Part shown: positions 26,914-35,359 of the stretch, piece by piece
Position numbering within the stretch: position 1 is the first letter of the stretch
Layout of the letters: the number at the start of each line of letters is the position of its first letter
Source: Stenotrophomonas sp. ZAC14D1_NAIMI4_1
Lineage (GTDB): Bacteria > Pseudomonadota > Gammaproteobacteria > Xanthomonadales > Xanthomonadaceae
Direction: 5' to 3'
Length of the DNA: 64,000 nt
Assembly (NCBI RefSeq): GCF_003086775.1
Contig: NZ_CP026001.1
Location: 1,452,407 to 1,516,406 of the forward strand
Notes under the pieces: model-generated
The model's database searches: none
The model's input: the letters and a program-made list of their open reading frames with translations, nothing else
What the model was told of the DNA's origin: nothing
Translations under genes and position numbers: made by a program

Positions 26914-29121
26914 TCAGAAGTACGCGCGGATGCCGAAGGCGACACCACGGCCCGGCAGCGGCGAGTAGTCACGCAGCAGCGAGGTATGCGGACGCACTTC
27001 GCGGTTGGTCAGGTTGCTGCCATCCAGGAACACCTCGTAGCTGTTGCTGTCGCTGCGGTCCCAGCGGTAGGCGAAGTGCGCATCGACCAGGGTGTAGCCG
27101 TTGCTCGGCTCCTCGTTCTGGGCCACGTCCTTCTGCCGGCTGTAACGCACCGCGCCGACCGACGCGCGCCAGCCGTCCTTCGCCCAGCGCAGGTCCGCGC
27201 CGACACGGGCCGGGGCGATGCGCGGCAGGTAGCCGGTGTTGGCCAGGTCCACGCTGTAGTTGTGGTTGTGGTCGCCATGCGGCACCGCGATGTCCAGCGT
27301 ACGGCTGCCGTTGCCGTCCAGCTTGGCCTGCACGTAGTCACCGAACACGCGCAGGTCCCAGTCGCCGGCGTTGCCTTCAAACAGGTGCACCAGCGCCTCG
27401 GCCTCGGCACCCTTGAACACCGCATCCTGCTGCGTCCAGGTGCGCACCGGCAGGCCTTCGGTGATGCCGGTGTCGGCCAGGTAGATGAAGTCCTTGAACT
27501 TCGTCTGGTAGATCGCCGCAGAGAAGTCCAGGCGATCGCTGTGGGTGTGGATGCCCAGCTCGACACGCTGGCCGCGCTCGGTCTTCAGGTCTGCGTCGCC
27601 GATTTCCAGCGAGCGGGTCGCGATATGCGCACCGGCGGCATACAGCTCTTCGTTGGTCGGCGCACGCTCGGAGCTGTCCACGCCGATACGCAGGTCGACC
27701 GCATCGTTGAGCTTCCAGATGCCGGCGGCGGACAGGTTGGTGGCGTCGAACTTGCGGCGGCGGTAGTCACCGGTCGGGTCCAGCTTGACCTGGTCGTGGC
27801 GGCCACCCAGTTCCAGCTTGAACGGGCCGAACTGCTTTTCCTGCAGCACGAACAGGCCGACGTTCTTCGTGTTGGTGTCCGGCACGAAGGCTTCTTCACC
27901 CTTGGCGCCGAAATCGCTGTTGCCGAACTGCAGGCCGAAGGCGCCGTCCCAGCCGCCGATCTGCTGCTGCACGGCTTCCACGCGCGTCTCGATGCCACGG
28001 TTGGTGAAGCGGGTGGACGGTGTGCCGGCCTCCAGTTCCACGTGCTCGTAATCGGTGTAGGCCACGCGCGCGTTGACGTTCTTCAGGAACGACACCGGGT
28101 TGTAGATGCCGGCCTTGGTCTCGAAGCGGTTCTGCACCATGTCGATGCGGACGTCGTGCTCGTCGCCTTCCTCCTCCTCGTCGCCATGGTCGTGGTCATG
28201 GTCATGGTCGTGGTCATCGCCATCGGCATGCACGTGGGCGCCGTTGGGGATGCCGTAGTTGGTGCGGTACGTGCTGGCCGACACGCCGAAGTAACCGCCT
28301 TCGCCCAGCCAGGTGGCACCGACGCCACCGGCACGGGTGCGGATGGAGCTGTTGTCCAGGCGGCCGCGGCGCGGCTCTTCGCCTTCCTCGCCCGCGTGGT
28401 CGTGGTCATGGTCTTCGTGGTGGTCTTCCAGGCTGTCGATCACCGCGTAGCCGGGGATGCGGTAGTCATCGCCGTTGCGCACCAGGCCATCGACGTGCAG
28501 CACGACATTGCCGCTGACACCGTCGAGGCGGAACATGCCGCTGCGCTCGTCGTTGACCGAGTTGCCACGCAGTTCGGCGCGGCCGCTCAGCGGGCGGTCC
28601 GGCAGTTCGCGGGCGATGCGGCCGTCGACCACGTTCACCGCGCCGCCGATGGCGCCGCTGCCGAACAGCAGGGTGGCCGGGCCCTTCAGCACTTCGATCT
28701 GATCAGCCAGGAACGGTTCGATACTGGTGGCGTGGTCGGCGCTGACGGTGGAGGCATCCATGTTGCCCATGCCGTTGGACAGCACGGCCACGCGCGGGCC
28801 TTCCTGGCCGCGGATGATCGGGCGGCCGACGCCGGGGCCGAAGAAGGTGCTCTGCACGCCGGGCAGCTTGGCCACGGTGTCACCCAGGGTGCCGGCCTTC
28901 TGCTCGTCCAGGCGCTCGCCGGCCAGCACGTCCACCGGGCGCGCCAGCGACTCGGCATCGCCCTGCAGCGGGGAGGCGGTGACCTGCACTGACGACAGCT
29001 CGGTCAGGTGGCGGTCACGATGGGTGTCCTGGTCGGCGGCGGCAAAAGCGGCCGACGGCAGCAGGGCGGCGAGGGCGATGGCCAGCGAATGTGGCTTGAA
29101 ACGAGGGGCGTGAGAGGGCAT
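26914..29121 (-). CDS. TonB-dependent receptor, ZnuD-like, His-rich (probable zinc uptake)
   Basis: A 735-residue outer-membrane receptor. A signal peptide (ALAALLPSAAFA) precedes a plug domain (LTELSSVQVTASPL, GDTVAKLPGVQSTFFGPGVGRPIIRGQEGPRVAVLSNG) and a 22-strand barrel that ends in GRGVAFGIRAYF. Two external-loop segments are very rich in His, Asp and Glu (HHEDHDHDHAGEEGEE and HADGDDHDHDHDHDHGDEEE), the hallmark of ZnuD-type zinc receptors. A ribosome-binding site AAGGAAG and a palindrome resembling a Zur box lie directly upstream, and zur is in the same window. Zinc as substrate is inferred from these features. Confidence 0.92.
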   Translation of the reverse strand: MPSHAPRFKPHSLAIALAALLPSAAFAAADQDTHRDRHLTELSSVQVTASPLQGDAESLARPVDVLAGERLDEQKAGTLGDTVAKLPGVQSTFFGPGVGRPIIRGQEGPRVAVLSNGMGNMDASTVSADHATSIEPFLADQIEVLKGPATLLFGSGAIGGAVNVVDGRIARELPDRPLSGRAELRGNSVNDERSGMFRLDGVSGNVVLHVDGLVRNGDDYRIPGYAVIDSLEDHHEDHDHDHAGEEGEEPRRGRLDNSSIRTRAGGVGATWLGEGGYFGVSASTYRTNYGIPNGAHVHADGDDHDHDHDHDHGDEEEEGDEHDVRIDMVQNRFETKAGIYNPVSFLKNVNARVAYTDYEHVELEAGTPSTRFTNRGIETRVEAVQQQIGGWDGAFGLQFGNSDFGAKGEEAFVPDTNTKNVGLFVLQEKQFGPFKLELGGRHDQVKLDPTGDYRRRKFDATNLSAAGIWKLNDAVDLRIGVDSSERAPTNEELYAAGAHIATRSLEIGDADLKTERGQRVELGIHTHSDRLDFSAAIYQTKFKDFIYLADTGITEGLPVRTWTQQDAVFKGAEAEALVHLFEGNAGDWDLRVFGDYVQAKLDGNGSRTLDIAVPHGDHNHNYSVDLANTGYLPRIAPARVGADLRWAKDGWRASVGAVRYSRQKDVAQNEEPSNGYTLVDAHFAYRWDRSDSNSYEVFLDGSNLTNREVRPHTSLLRDYSPLPGRGVAFGIRAYF

Positions 29122-29134
29122 CCGGTGCTTCCTT

Positions 29135-29149
29135 TGTTACATTGTATCA
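29135..29149 (-). promoter_or_regulatory. Candidate Zur box for the ZnuD-like receptor
   Basis: TGTTACATTGTATCA is a palindrome of form TGWTACAWTGTAWCA, 14 bases upstream of the receptor start. It is AT-rich against a GC-rich background and resembles the GTTATA-type Zur boxes of gammaproteobacteria. Confidence 0.6.
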
Positions 29150-29210
29150 ATCGGGTGGCGCACGTATCCCGTCGTGGGACAGGGGGAGGGAAACCGTGCG
29201 GGTCGGGAAC

Positions 29211-29226
29211 GAATGTTATATTATTC
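29211..29226 (+). promoter_or_regulatory. Candidate Zur box for the MerC-like gene
   Basis: GAATGTTATATTATTC (GAAT..TATA..ATTC symmetry) lies 31 bases upstream of the MerC-like start. It contains TGTTATATTAT, close to the core of known Zur sites. Confidence 0.6.
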
Positions 29227-29256
29227 CACAACGATTCGCCGACCCTGCTGGAAGTC

Positions 29257-29670
29257 ATGTCCCTGTCCTCCTCCTTCCGCCGCCTGCTCGACCGCTTCGG
29301 CGCCACTGGTTCGATGCTGTGCGCCGTGCACTGCGCGGTGATCCCGGTGCTGCTGGCGATCGCTCCCTCGCTGGGCCTTTCGTTCTGGCTGAGCGACGGG
29401 GTGGAAATGACCCTGGTGGTGTTCGTCACCCTGCTCGGGCTGTTCAGCCTGGTCATGGGCTACCGCCGCCATGGTGCGCTGCGCGCGCTGGGCTTCCTGC
29501 TGCCGGGCCTGGTCGCCCTGTGGGCGGGCGTGCTGGTCGACGCGCTGCATCACAATGCGGTGCCGCACGCGGTGGTGATGACCCTCGGCGGCCTGCTGGT
29601 GGGCGTGGCCCACCTGGTCAACCTGCGCCTGAACCACGTCCACGTCCATGACGCCAGCTGCGCGCACTAG
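29257..29670 (+). CDS. MerC-domain membrane protein, possible metal transporter
   Basis: A 137-residue protein with four membrane segments in the MerC family. The first helix carries a Cys pair (SMLCAVHCAVIPVLLAI) as in mercuric-ion transporter MerC, and the C-terminus ends with HVHVHDASCAH, a likely metal site. The start MSLSSSFRR (29257) follows CTGGAAG. It is divergent from the ZnuD-like receptor across a 135-base gap that has two Zur-box-like palindromes, so zinc rather than mercury is the likelier context. No mer operon genes are nearby. Confidence 0.87.
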   Translation: MSLSSSFRRLLDRFGATGSMLCAVHCAVIPVLLAIAPSLGLSFWLSDGVEMTLVVFVTLLGLFSLVMGYRRHGALRALGFLLPGLVALWAGVLVDALHHNAVPHAVVMTLGGLLVGVAHLVNLRLNHVHVHDASCAH

Positions 29671-29780
29671 GCGCGTCGTGTTAGGCTTTCCGATCGTGCG
29701 CGGGGGCGTCCAGCAAGACGGCCCCGCCGAACCCGTGTCAGCACGGGGTAACCAGATTTCACACTTTAGGAGTTGAAGAC

Positions 29781-29960
29781 ATGGGTAAGGGTGACCGCAA
29801 GACCGCCAAGGGCAAGCGCTACAACGCCAGCTACGGCAACGCCCGTTCGCACACCGCGAGCAAGGTCGCTGTAGGCGCCGGTGCCCCGGTTGCCAAGAAG
29901 ACCGTGGCCAAGGCTCCGGCCAAGAAGGCCGTGGCGAAGAAGGCTGCTGCCAAGGCCTGA
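29781..29960 (+). CDS. 30S ribosomal protein bTHX-like with Lys/Ala-rich tail
   Basis: A 59-residue basic protein. Its first ~27 residues (MGKGDRKTAKGKRYNASYGN) match the short 30S_THX family, which binds at the head of the small subunit. The remaining half is a Lys/Ala/Val repeat (KKTVAKAPAKKAVAKKAAAK) resembling histone H1-like tails. A strong TTAGGAG lies upstream of the ATG and a perfect terminator follows, both supporting expression. It is too short for usual ORF cut-offs. Confidence 0.85.
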   Translation: MGKGDRKTAKGKRYNASYGNARSHTASKVAVGAGAPVAKKTVAKAPAKKAVAKKAAAKA

Positions 29961-29983
29961 TCCGGCCGGGTAGAGGTCCAAAG

Positions 29984-30016
29984 AAAAACGCGGCGCCTGG
30001 CGCCGCGTTTTTTTTG
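29984..30016 (+). terminator. Intrinsic terminator after the bTHX-like gene
   Basis: AACGCGGCGC-CTG-GCGCCGCGTT is followed by a run of T residues (TTTTTTTG). Confidence 0.95.
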
Positions 30017-30029
30017 TGCCCGGCCTTGG

Positions 30030-30145
30030 TGCCGCTGCGCTCGCCGGGCAGGGCCCGGCGCTACCTTCGGGCCTGCCGGTAGCGCCGGGCCATGCCCGGG
30101 CGGCCACCCACCGCAGTAGCGCCGGGCCATGCCCGGCGGCCGTTG
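30030..30145. repeat. Cluster of three SMAG palindromes
   Basis: Three copies of the GTAGCGCCGGGCCATGCCCG type, the first reversed (ends GCGCTAC near 30063) and two direct (starting near 30079 and 30117), lie between bTHX and the phosphodiesterase gene. Confidence 0.85.
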
Positions 30146-30149
30146 TGGT

Positions 30150-31394
30150 TCAGCGCAGCGCCTTCTGCAACGTTTCGGCGTTGCCATCGTTGGGCGCGGC
30201 CGGCACCTGCAGCAGATGGGCCAGCAGCGGGTAGACATCGACGTTGTCGAAGCCATCGATCACCAGCCCCTGCTGGAACGAGGGGCCGCGCGCCACGAAC
30301 ACCGCGCGCATCGACGGCAGGGCATTGTCATAGCCGTGCGAACCACGATCCTGGTGGTCGCGCTTGGCGATCCGCTCGGCGTGCAGTGCGTCCCAGCCTT
30401 CATCCATCTGGCAGACGATGGGCGGCACGCGCGGGTGCGAACCGTACTGCCAGCGCGCCGGCAGCGATTCCTTCTTCCAGCATTCGTAGTGCGCGTGGCG
30501 GCCCAGCAGGGCGCGCTCGGCCTGTGCCTCGCGGCCGGCCACCGGCGCGAAACCGACCGACTGGCCCTGGCTGACGTTGCGCGCGATGGAGGGATCGACC
30601 ATCGATTCGGTGGACACCACATGGCCTTCGGCGACGCTGGCCATGCCGTGGTCGGAGACCACGATGACGTTGGTGCTGGCTGCCATCCCGCCGGCATCCA
30701 GGCCATCGAGCACCTGGCCGATGATCTGGTCGGCCTGCATGATCGCATCGCGGTATTCGGTCGAATCGGGGCCATGGTTGTGGCCGGCCTTGTCGACGTT
30801 TTCCATGTACAGCGTGGTCAGCTGCGGCGCATCGGCATCGGTCTGCGCCAGCCATTCCAGCACGGTGCGCGCGCGCTGCTGCAGCGGTTCCTTGCTGTTG
30901 TAGACCTGCCACTGGCTGGGGCGGGTGCCATCGATCTCGGCCTCGCTGCCCGGCCACGACGTGGTCGCGGTACGCACGCCCACTTTCTCGGCGCCGACCC
31001 AGATCGGTTCGCCGCCCCACCAGGCGCTGTTGGTCACCGCATCGCGGTCGCCCAGGCTGAAGCGGCCGAGCTGTGCATCGTCCATGCTGTTGTTGACGAT
31101 GCCGTGGTGGTCCGGGCGCAGGCCGGTGACGATGGTGTAGTGGTTGGGGAAGGTGAGCGACGGATAGGACGGGGTCATCCAGCGCGCACGCACGCCGGTA
31201 TCGATGATGCGCTGCAGGTTCGGGGTGATCCCCCGGTCCAGCGCATCGGCGCGCAGGCCATCGATGGAAACCAGCAGCAGTTTCGGCGGCGGCGCGTCGG
31301 CGCGCGCGACCGGCGCGGACGAAGGAGGCGTGGTCGTGCAGGCCGCCAGGGGCAGCAGCAATGCCAGCGAGCAGGTCAGGCGTACGGAAGTCAT
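30150..31394 (-). CDS. Alkaline phosphatase-superfamily protein, NPP-type phosphodiesterase, lipoprotein
   Basis: A 414-residue nucleotide pyrophosphatase/phosphodiesterase-like enzyme. The lipobox LAAC (Cys19) makes it an envelope lipoprotein. Metal and catalytic residues of the family are present: LLVSIDGLRAD (Asp), SYPSLTFPNHYTIVTG (nucleophile Thr within LTFPNH), DKAGHNHGPDS (Asp and His), VVSDHGMA (Asp-His) and GSHGYDN (His). The best known Xanthomonas homologue is NPP, which hydrolyses nucleotide phosphodiesters. The start is at MTSVRLT (31394); an upstream in-frame extension is unsupported. The composite repeat D is directly upstream. Confidence 0.92.
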   Translation of the reverse strand: MTSVRLTCSLALLLPLAACTTTPPSSAPVARADAPPPKLLLVSIDGLRADALDRGITPNLQRIIDTGVRARWMTPSYPSLTFPNHYTIVTGLRPDHHGIVNNSMDDAQLGRFSLGDRDAVTNSAWWGGEPIWVGAEKVGVRTATTSWPGSEAEIDGTRPSQWQVYNSKEPLQQRARTVLEWLAQTDADAPQLTTLYMENVDKAGHNHGPDSTEYRDAIMQADQIIGQVLDGLDAGGMAASTNVIVVSDHGMASVAEGHVVSTESMVDPSIARNVSQGQSVGFAPVAGREAQAERALLGRHAHYECWKKESLPARWQYGSHPRVPPIVCQMDEGWDALHAERIAKRDHQDRGSHGYDNALPSMRAVFVARGPSFQQGLVIDGFDNVDVYPLLAHLLQVPAAPNDGNAETLQKALR

Positions 31395-31444
31395 CCGGCA
31401 ATCATAAGCCGCAGCAATGACGTGCCCAAGACACGGCGCGCGAA

Positions 31445-31725
31445 AGCGCGTGTCGACCAAGGTCGACACCTACCAACGGCCGCGACAGATGTGCCGACCA
31501 ACGGTCGGCACCCACCAACAGCCGCGTGAACCTGTCGAAGGCGGGGCGGTGTCGGATTGCGGGGTGTCCGCGGCATGGATGCCGCGGCCAAGCCTACAAG
31601 GACGTACTTGCGGCGTCCCCGCAATCCGACACCGCCCCGCCAACCCACGGATAGCCCGCTGTTGCTGTTGCAGTTGCTTGTGCTTTCGCCTCGGCGGGTG
31701 CAGGGCGCAGCCCTGCCGGAAAACC
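31445..31725. repeat. Composite repeat D (SMAGs + long palindrome + GCAGGG hairpin)
   Basis: In order: GTGTCGACCAAGGTCGACAC, GTGCCGACCAACGGTCGGCA plus CCCACCAACAG, a long structured palindrome at 31540-31641 with perfect 25-base arms (left arm begins GGCGGGGCGGTGTCGG), then CAACCCACGGATAG and a GCAGGGCGCAGCCCTGC hairpin. The centre holds GCGGCATGGATGCCGC and CTTGCGGCGTCC. No gene fits this gap. The order matches copy C at 42953 and, in reverse, copies A and B. Confidence 0.88.
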
Positions 31726-31731
31726 CAACCC

Positions 31732-32223
31732 TCAGGCAAACAGCGGTGCCTGCCGCTGCTCCAGCCGCAACAGTGCAGCCTTGGTTTCCAGCCCGCCGCC
31801 AAACCCGGTCAGCGCGCCGTTGCTGCCAATCACGCGATGGCACGGCAGGATGATCGGCAACGGATTGCGCCCATTCGCCGCGCCCACCGCACGCGTCGCC
31901 GTCGGCTGGCCCAGATGCTGCGCCAGCTGCAGGTAGCTCCAGGTCTGCCCGAACGGGATCAGCGCCAGCGCATGCCACACCCGCAGCTGGAACGGCGTGC
32001 CGTGCGGCGCCAGCTGCAGATCGAACGTGCTGCGCTCGCCGTGCAGGAACTGCAGCAGCTGCGCGCGTGCCTCCGGCAACGCGCCCGGTGCGTACCGCCA
32101 GTCGCCACGGCCACGTGCCGGGTGGCGGTTTTCAGGGAACAGCACATGGGCCAGGCCATGCTCGTCACCGGCGATGGTCAGCTCGCCGATAGGGCTGTCG
32201 AAACGATCGAATAACAAGGTCAT
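31732..32223 (-). CDS. ogt: Methylated-DNA--protein-cysteine methyltransferase (Ogt)
   Basis: A 163-residue suicide repair protein that takes alkyl groups from O6-alkylguanine and O4-alkylthymine onto its active Cys. The active site ILPCHRVIG (Cys128) and the downstream GFGGGLETKAALLRLE block are typical. The N-terminal RNase H-like fold begins DSPIGELTIAGDEHGLAHV. Its ATG overlaps the stop of the AdaA-AlkA gene by four bases (ATGA), so the two are co-translated as an alkylation-repair operon. Confidence 0.95.
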   Translation of the reverse strand: MTLLFDRFDSPIGELTIAGDEHGLAHVLFPENRHPARGRGDWRYAPGALPEARAQLLQFLHGERSTFDLQLAPHGTPFQLRVWHALALIPFGQTWSYLQLAQHLGQPTATRAVGAANGRNPLPIILPCHRVIGSNGALTGFGGGLETKAALLRLEQRQAPLFA

Positions 32224-33698
32224 GTCGGTTCTCCAACAAAGGTGCCGGACAGATGCCACAGGTGCAGCACTGCATAGGCCCGCCAGGGGCGCCATGGCTG
32301 CGAGCGCGTCTCGGTGGCACGTTCGCTCAGGCGCTGGCCCTGGGCGTGGCCCAGTACCTGCTGCAGCACCAGATCGCCGGCGGGGAATGCATCGGGCTGG
32401 CCCAGCCCGCGCAGCGCGATGTACTGCGCCGTCCACGGGCCGATGCCGGGCAGGGCCACGCAGCGGGCGACGAAATCGTCCAGGGCCTGGCCCGGGCCGA
32501 AGTCCAGTTCGCCGCTGGCGCACGCCGCGGCCAGGGCACGCACGGTGGCTGCGCGGGTACGCGGCAGGCCGATGGATTCCAGCGGCGCGTCGGCCAGTAC
32601 CTCCGGTGCCGGGAACTGGCGGTCGAACTCGGCCGGCATGCCCGGCAGGTGCGCACCCCACGCATCCACCAGGCGGCGCGCGAACGTGGTGGCAGCGGCG
32701 ACGGTCACCTGCTGGCCCAGCACTGCGCGCACGGCCACTTCAAAACCATCCCAGCCGCCCGGCACGCGCAGGCCTGGCCGTTCGGCGATGCCGCGAGCCA
32801 GCAGCGGCTCTTCGGCCAGTGCGGCGTGTACCTGCTGCAGGTCCGCATCCAGATCGAACACGCGGCGCACGCGGCGCACGATGTCCGGAATCAGCCGTGG
32901 ATCGACCGCGCCCAGCTGCAGGCGCAGTTCGGGGCGCTTCGGGTCCGCAGTGACCCGCAGCAGGGTGGGGCGCTCGGGCGTGCCCAGCACCCGCTGGTAG
33001 CTGTCTTCGCCGATCAGTTCGATGCCCGGCAGGCTGCGCTTGCGCAGGAAGGCGAGCATGCACGGGAAATCCAGCGGCGGGCGGTAGCCCAGGCGCAGCA
33101 CCAGGCTGCCGTCATCGGCTGCCGACGGGGCATGCTGGCGGCGCAGCGCGGTTGGCGCCATGCCGCAGCCCTGCAGGAAAGCGGTGTTGAAGCGGCGCAG
33201 GCTGTTGTAGCCGGCGGCCAGTGCAACGTCGGTCACCGGCAGGGTGGTTTCGGTCAGCAGCTGCTTGGCCAGCAGCAGGCGATGGGTGGCATGGATCTGC
33301 CCCGGCGTGGCGCCCAGGTGGTCCACGAACAGGCGTTGCAGCTGGCGCGCGCTCAGGCCGAGCTTCGCGGCCAGTTCGGCCACGGCCTGTTCCTGCAGGT
33401 AGCCGGCGTGGATGAGTGCCAGCGCGCGCTGCACGGTCTGCCCGGCCAGCGCCTGCTGCGCCTGCGGTGCCAGCTCCGGGCGGCAGCGCAGGCATGGCCG
33501 GTAGCCCGCGGCGGCGGCCGCAGCGGCCGTGGGGTAGTAGGTGATGTTGCGCGGCTTCGGCGGCGGTGCGGGGCAGACCGGGCGGCAATAGATGCCGGTG
33601 CTGCGCACGGCGGTGAAGAACACACCGTCGAAGCGCGCGTCACGGGCCAGGCGGGCACGGTCGCAGGCGGCGGGGTCGAGGGTGGGGGCGGTGTCCAT
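32220..33698 (-). CDS. AdaA-AlkA fusion: methylphosphotriester sensor/activator and 3-methyladenine DNA glycosylase
   Basis: A 492-residue three-part protein. Residues ~10-80 are the Ada zinc domain with GIYCRPVCPAPPPKPRN and CLRC, whose first Cys accepts methyl from phosphotriesters. Residues ~85-190 form an AraC helix-turn-helix (LSARQLQRLFVDHLGATPGQI, VTDVALAAGYNSLRRFNTAF). The rest is AlkA: an N-terminal domain and a HhH-GPD glycosylase (QQVTVAAATTFARRLV, CVALPGIGPWTAQYIALRGLG with catalytic Asp in AFPAGDLVLQ). The O6-MTase domain of E. coli Ada is absent and supplied by the overlapping ogt. It probably induces its own operon on methylation. Confidence 0.94.
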   Translation of the reverse strand: MDTAPTLDPAACDRARLARDARFDGVFFTAVRSTGIYCRPVCPAPPPKPRNITYYPTAAAAAAAGYRPCLRCRPELAPQAQQALAGQTVQRALALIHAGYLQEQAVAELAAKLGLSARQLQRLFVDHLGATPGQIHATHRLLLAKQLLTETTLPVTDVALAAGYNSLRRFNTAFLQGCGMAPTALRRQHAPSAADDGSLVLRLGYRPPLDFPCMLAFLRKRSLPGIELIGEDSYQRVLGTPERPTLLRVTADPKRPELRLQLGAVDPRLIPDIVRRVRRVFDLDADLQQVHAALAEEPLLARGIAERPGLRVPGGWDGFEVAVRAVLGQQVTVAAATTFARRLVDAWGAHLPGMPAEFDRQFPAPEVLADAPLESIGLPRTRAATVRALAAACASGELDFGPGQALDDFVARCVALPGIGPWTAQYIALRGLGQPDAFPAGDLVLQQVLGHAQGQRLSERATETRSQPWRPWRAYAVLHLWHLSGTFVGEPT

Positions 33699-33769
33699 GG
33701 CGCCAGTCTAGGGCGGGGCGGGGGCAGATACTCGCCGGATTCGGACATGGATGTTGGAGGGGGTTATTG

Positions 33770-34045
33770 GCAGGGCTTGCAGCCCTGCACCCGCGAGTTC
33801 AACGTCAACGTCCAAGTCAACAGCTGCTTATCCGTGGGATGGCGGGGCGGTGTGGGCTGCCAGGACACGCCGTAAACCCGTCCATGGGGGCTCGATGGCG
33901 CCATCCATGGCGCCAACGGTCCTGCCAGCCCACACCGCCCCGCCTCTGACAGTTGGTCGCTGCTGTTGGTGGGTGCCGACCGTTGGTCGGCACGCTTCTG
34001 CTCTGCTGTTGGTAGGTGTCGACCGTTGGTCGACACGCTTTCCCC
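33770..34045. repeat. Composite repeat A (GCAGGG hairpin + long palindrome + SMAGs)
   Basis: In order: hairpin GCAGGGCTTGCAGCCCTGC (33770-33788), a short AACGTCAACGT direct repeat, GCTTATCCGTGGGAT, a structured palindrome at 33841-33944 (25-base arms with one mismatch; centre ATGGCGCCATCCATGGCGCC), TCTGACAGTTGG, then two SMAGs containing GTGCCGACCGTTGGTCGGCA and GTGTCGACCGTTGGTCGACA. No gene fits this gap. The divergent promoters of the adaA-alkA operon and the ClpP-like lipoprotein must lie within or beside it. Confidence 0.88.
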
Positions 34046-34116
34046 GGGGTCAGAGGGGGTTCAGTGGCGCGCGCTGAATACGCGCCGGGGACGGGTAGAC
34101 TGGGGGCCTCGTTTCC

Positions 34117-35301
34117 ATGAAAACCGGTTGCCCGATGTCCGTCAGATTCCGCTGGTTGCCCCTGTTGTGCCTGGCCCTGGCGGGCTGCAGCCAGCTGGAG
34201 AACCCTGGCAACGTGACCGCCGCCGACAAGGCGACGCGGGCGCCGGCCAGTGATGGCGAGAACATGGTCTCCATCAATGCGGCCGATGCACCGCCGCCGC
34301 CGGTGGCGCCGCCACGCAGCCGTGCCGATCGGCCGTGGCCGCAGGCGCAGCTGGAGAACGGCAAGGCCTGGGTCAGCTGTGGCACCGACTATGCCGCTGA
34401 CGGCGGCGATGGTATCGAACTGGAAGGCCTGCAGCGCGAGCAGGTCCAGCAGGCGCTGCAGCCCTGCGTCGAGCGCGGGCTGCTGCGCGTGCGCTACCAG
34501 GGCAAGATCAACCCCGGTTTCGCCGAAATGATGTGGCGGCTGGCCGTGGTGGCCGACGCGCTGAAGATCCACAAGCGCATCCTCGATCTGGATTCCAGTG
34601 GTGGCCAAGTCGAGTCGGCCATCGTGGCCGGCGACAGCATCGGTGAATCGGGCTGGACCATCTGGGTGCGCGAGGGCTCCATCTGCCACAGCGCCTGTGT
34701 GTTCGTGCTGGCGGCGGGCGACAACCGGTTGCTGTCGGGCAAGGTCGGCATCCACCGGATGATGCGCATCAGCTCCAAGGCCACCTCGCGCGCGGAGCTC
34801 AACCGCGAGCTGCACGAGGTCTACGACAACGTGAAGGATTACCTGCAGCGCAACGGCGTTGCGGTGGGCGTGGCCGACCTGATGATGACCGTGCCCAACC
34901 GCAGCCTGCGCCTGCTCACCCCCGACGAGCTGCGCCAGTACGGGCTGGACGGCACCAATGCGGTGCAGGACGACCTGGAGCGGATCAAGCAGATGCGCGC
35001 CTGCGGCGATGATTTCGTGCAGCGCAAGGATGCCTTCCTGGTGGCCTTCGACCAGCAGTGCAAGCGCGAAGGCGCGGACATGGAATCGATCAACAGCTGC
35101 GGCCAGGCGCTGAAGCAGCGCTTCGGTTTCCCCGATGAGGTGTGCCCGGAAGAAAGCCCGCTCTCGGAAATCGACGTGGCGACCATGCCGCCGGCGCCGC
35201 CGGAGAAGCCGCCGGTGGCCGAGCAGCCGGCGGGCGAGGGTGCCGCACCGGCCGCGCAGGGCGATGCCGCGACGGTGGAAGCCAGCACACCCGCGCGCTG
35301 A
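34117..35301 (+). CDS. Lipoprotein with a ClpP/crotonase-like domain
   Basis: A 394-residue envelope protein. The signal ends in lipobox LAGC (Cys near residue 24). A central domain (about 130-270) resembles the ClpP-like serine protease fold: ILDLDSSGGQVESAIVAGD (oxyanion region), EGSICHSACVFVLAAG, where the Ser of CHSAC matches the nucleophile position, and KVGIHRM with a His. A Pro/Ala-rich tail follows. Two starts are possible, ATG 34117 or 34135 (MSVRFRW); I give the longer. Protease activity is inference; many such proteins are unstudied. Confidence 0.8.
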   Translation: MKTGCPMSVRFRWLPLLCLALAGCSQLENPGNVTAADKATRAPASDGENMVSINAADAPPPPVAPPRSRADRPWPQAQLENGKAWVSCGTDYAADGGDGIELEGLQREQVQQALQPCVERGLLRVRYQGKINPGFAEMMWRLAVVADALKIHKRILDLDSSGGQVESAIVAGDSIGESGWTIWVREGSICHSACVFVLAAGDNRLLSGKVGIHRMMRISSKATSRAELNRELHEVYDNVKDYLQRNGVAVGVADLMMTVPNRSLRLLTPDELRQYGLDGTNAVQDDLERIKQMRACGDDFVQRKDAFLVAFDQQCKREGADMESINSCGQALKQRFGFPDEVCPEESPLSEIDVATMPPAPPEKPPVAEQPAGEGAAPAAQGDAATVEASTPAR

Positions 35302-35359
35302 CAGCGTTCTCACCGGGCTGAAGTAGACTGCGGTTCTTACCCTAGAACCGGCGGTGTCC

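Noticed and set aside
26868..28992. 707-residue + frame across the TonB receptor
   Set aside because: Antisense of a receptor with signal peptide, plug and terminal strand.
29257..29670. Mercury resistance operon
   Set aside because: The MerC-like gene has no merR, merA, merT or merP nearby, and its context is zinc related.
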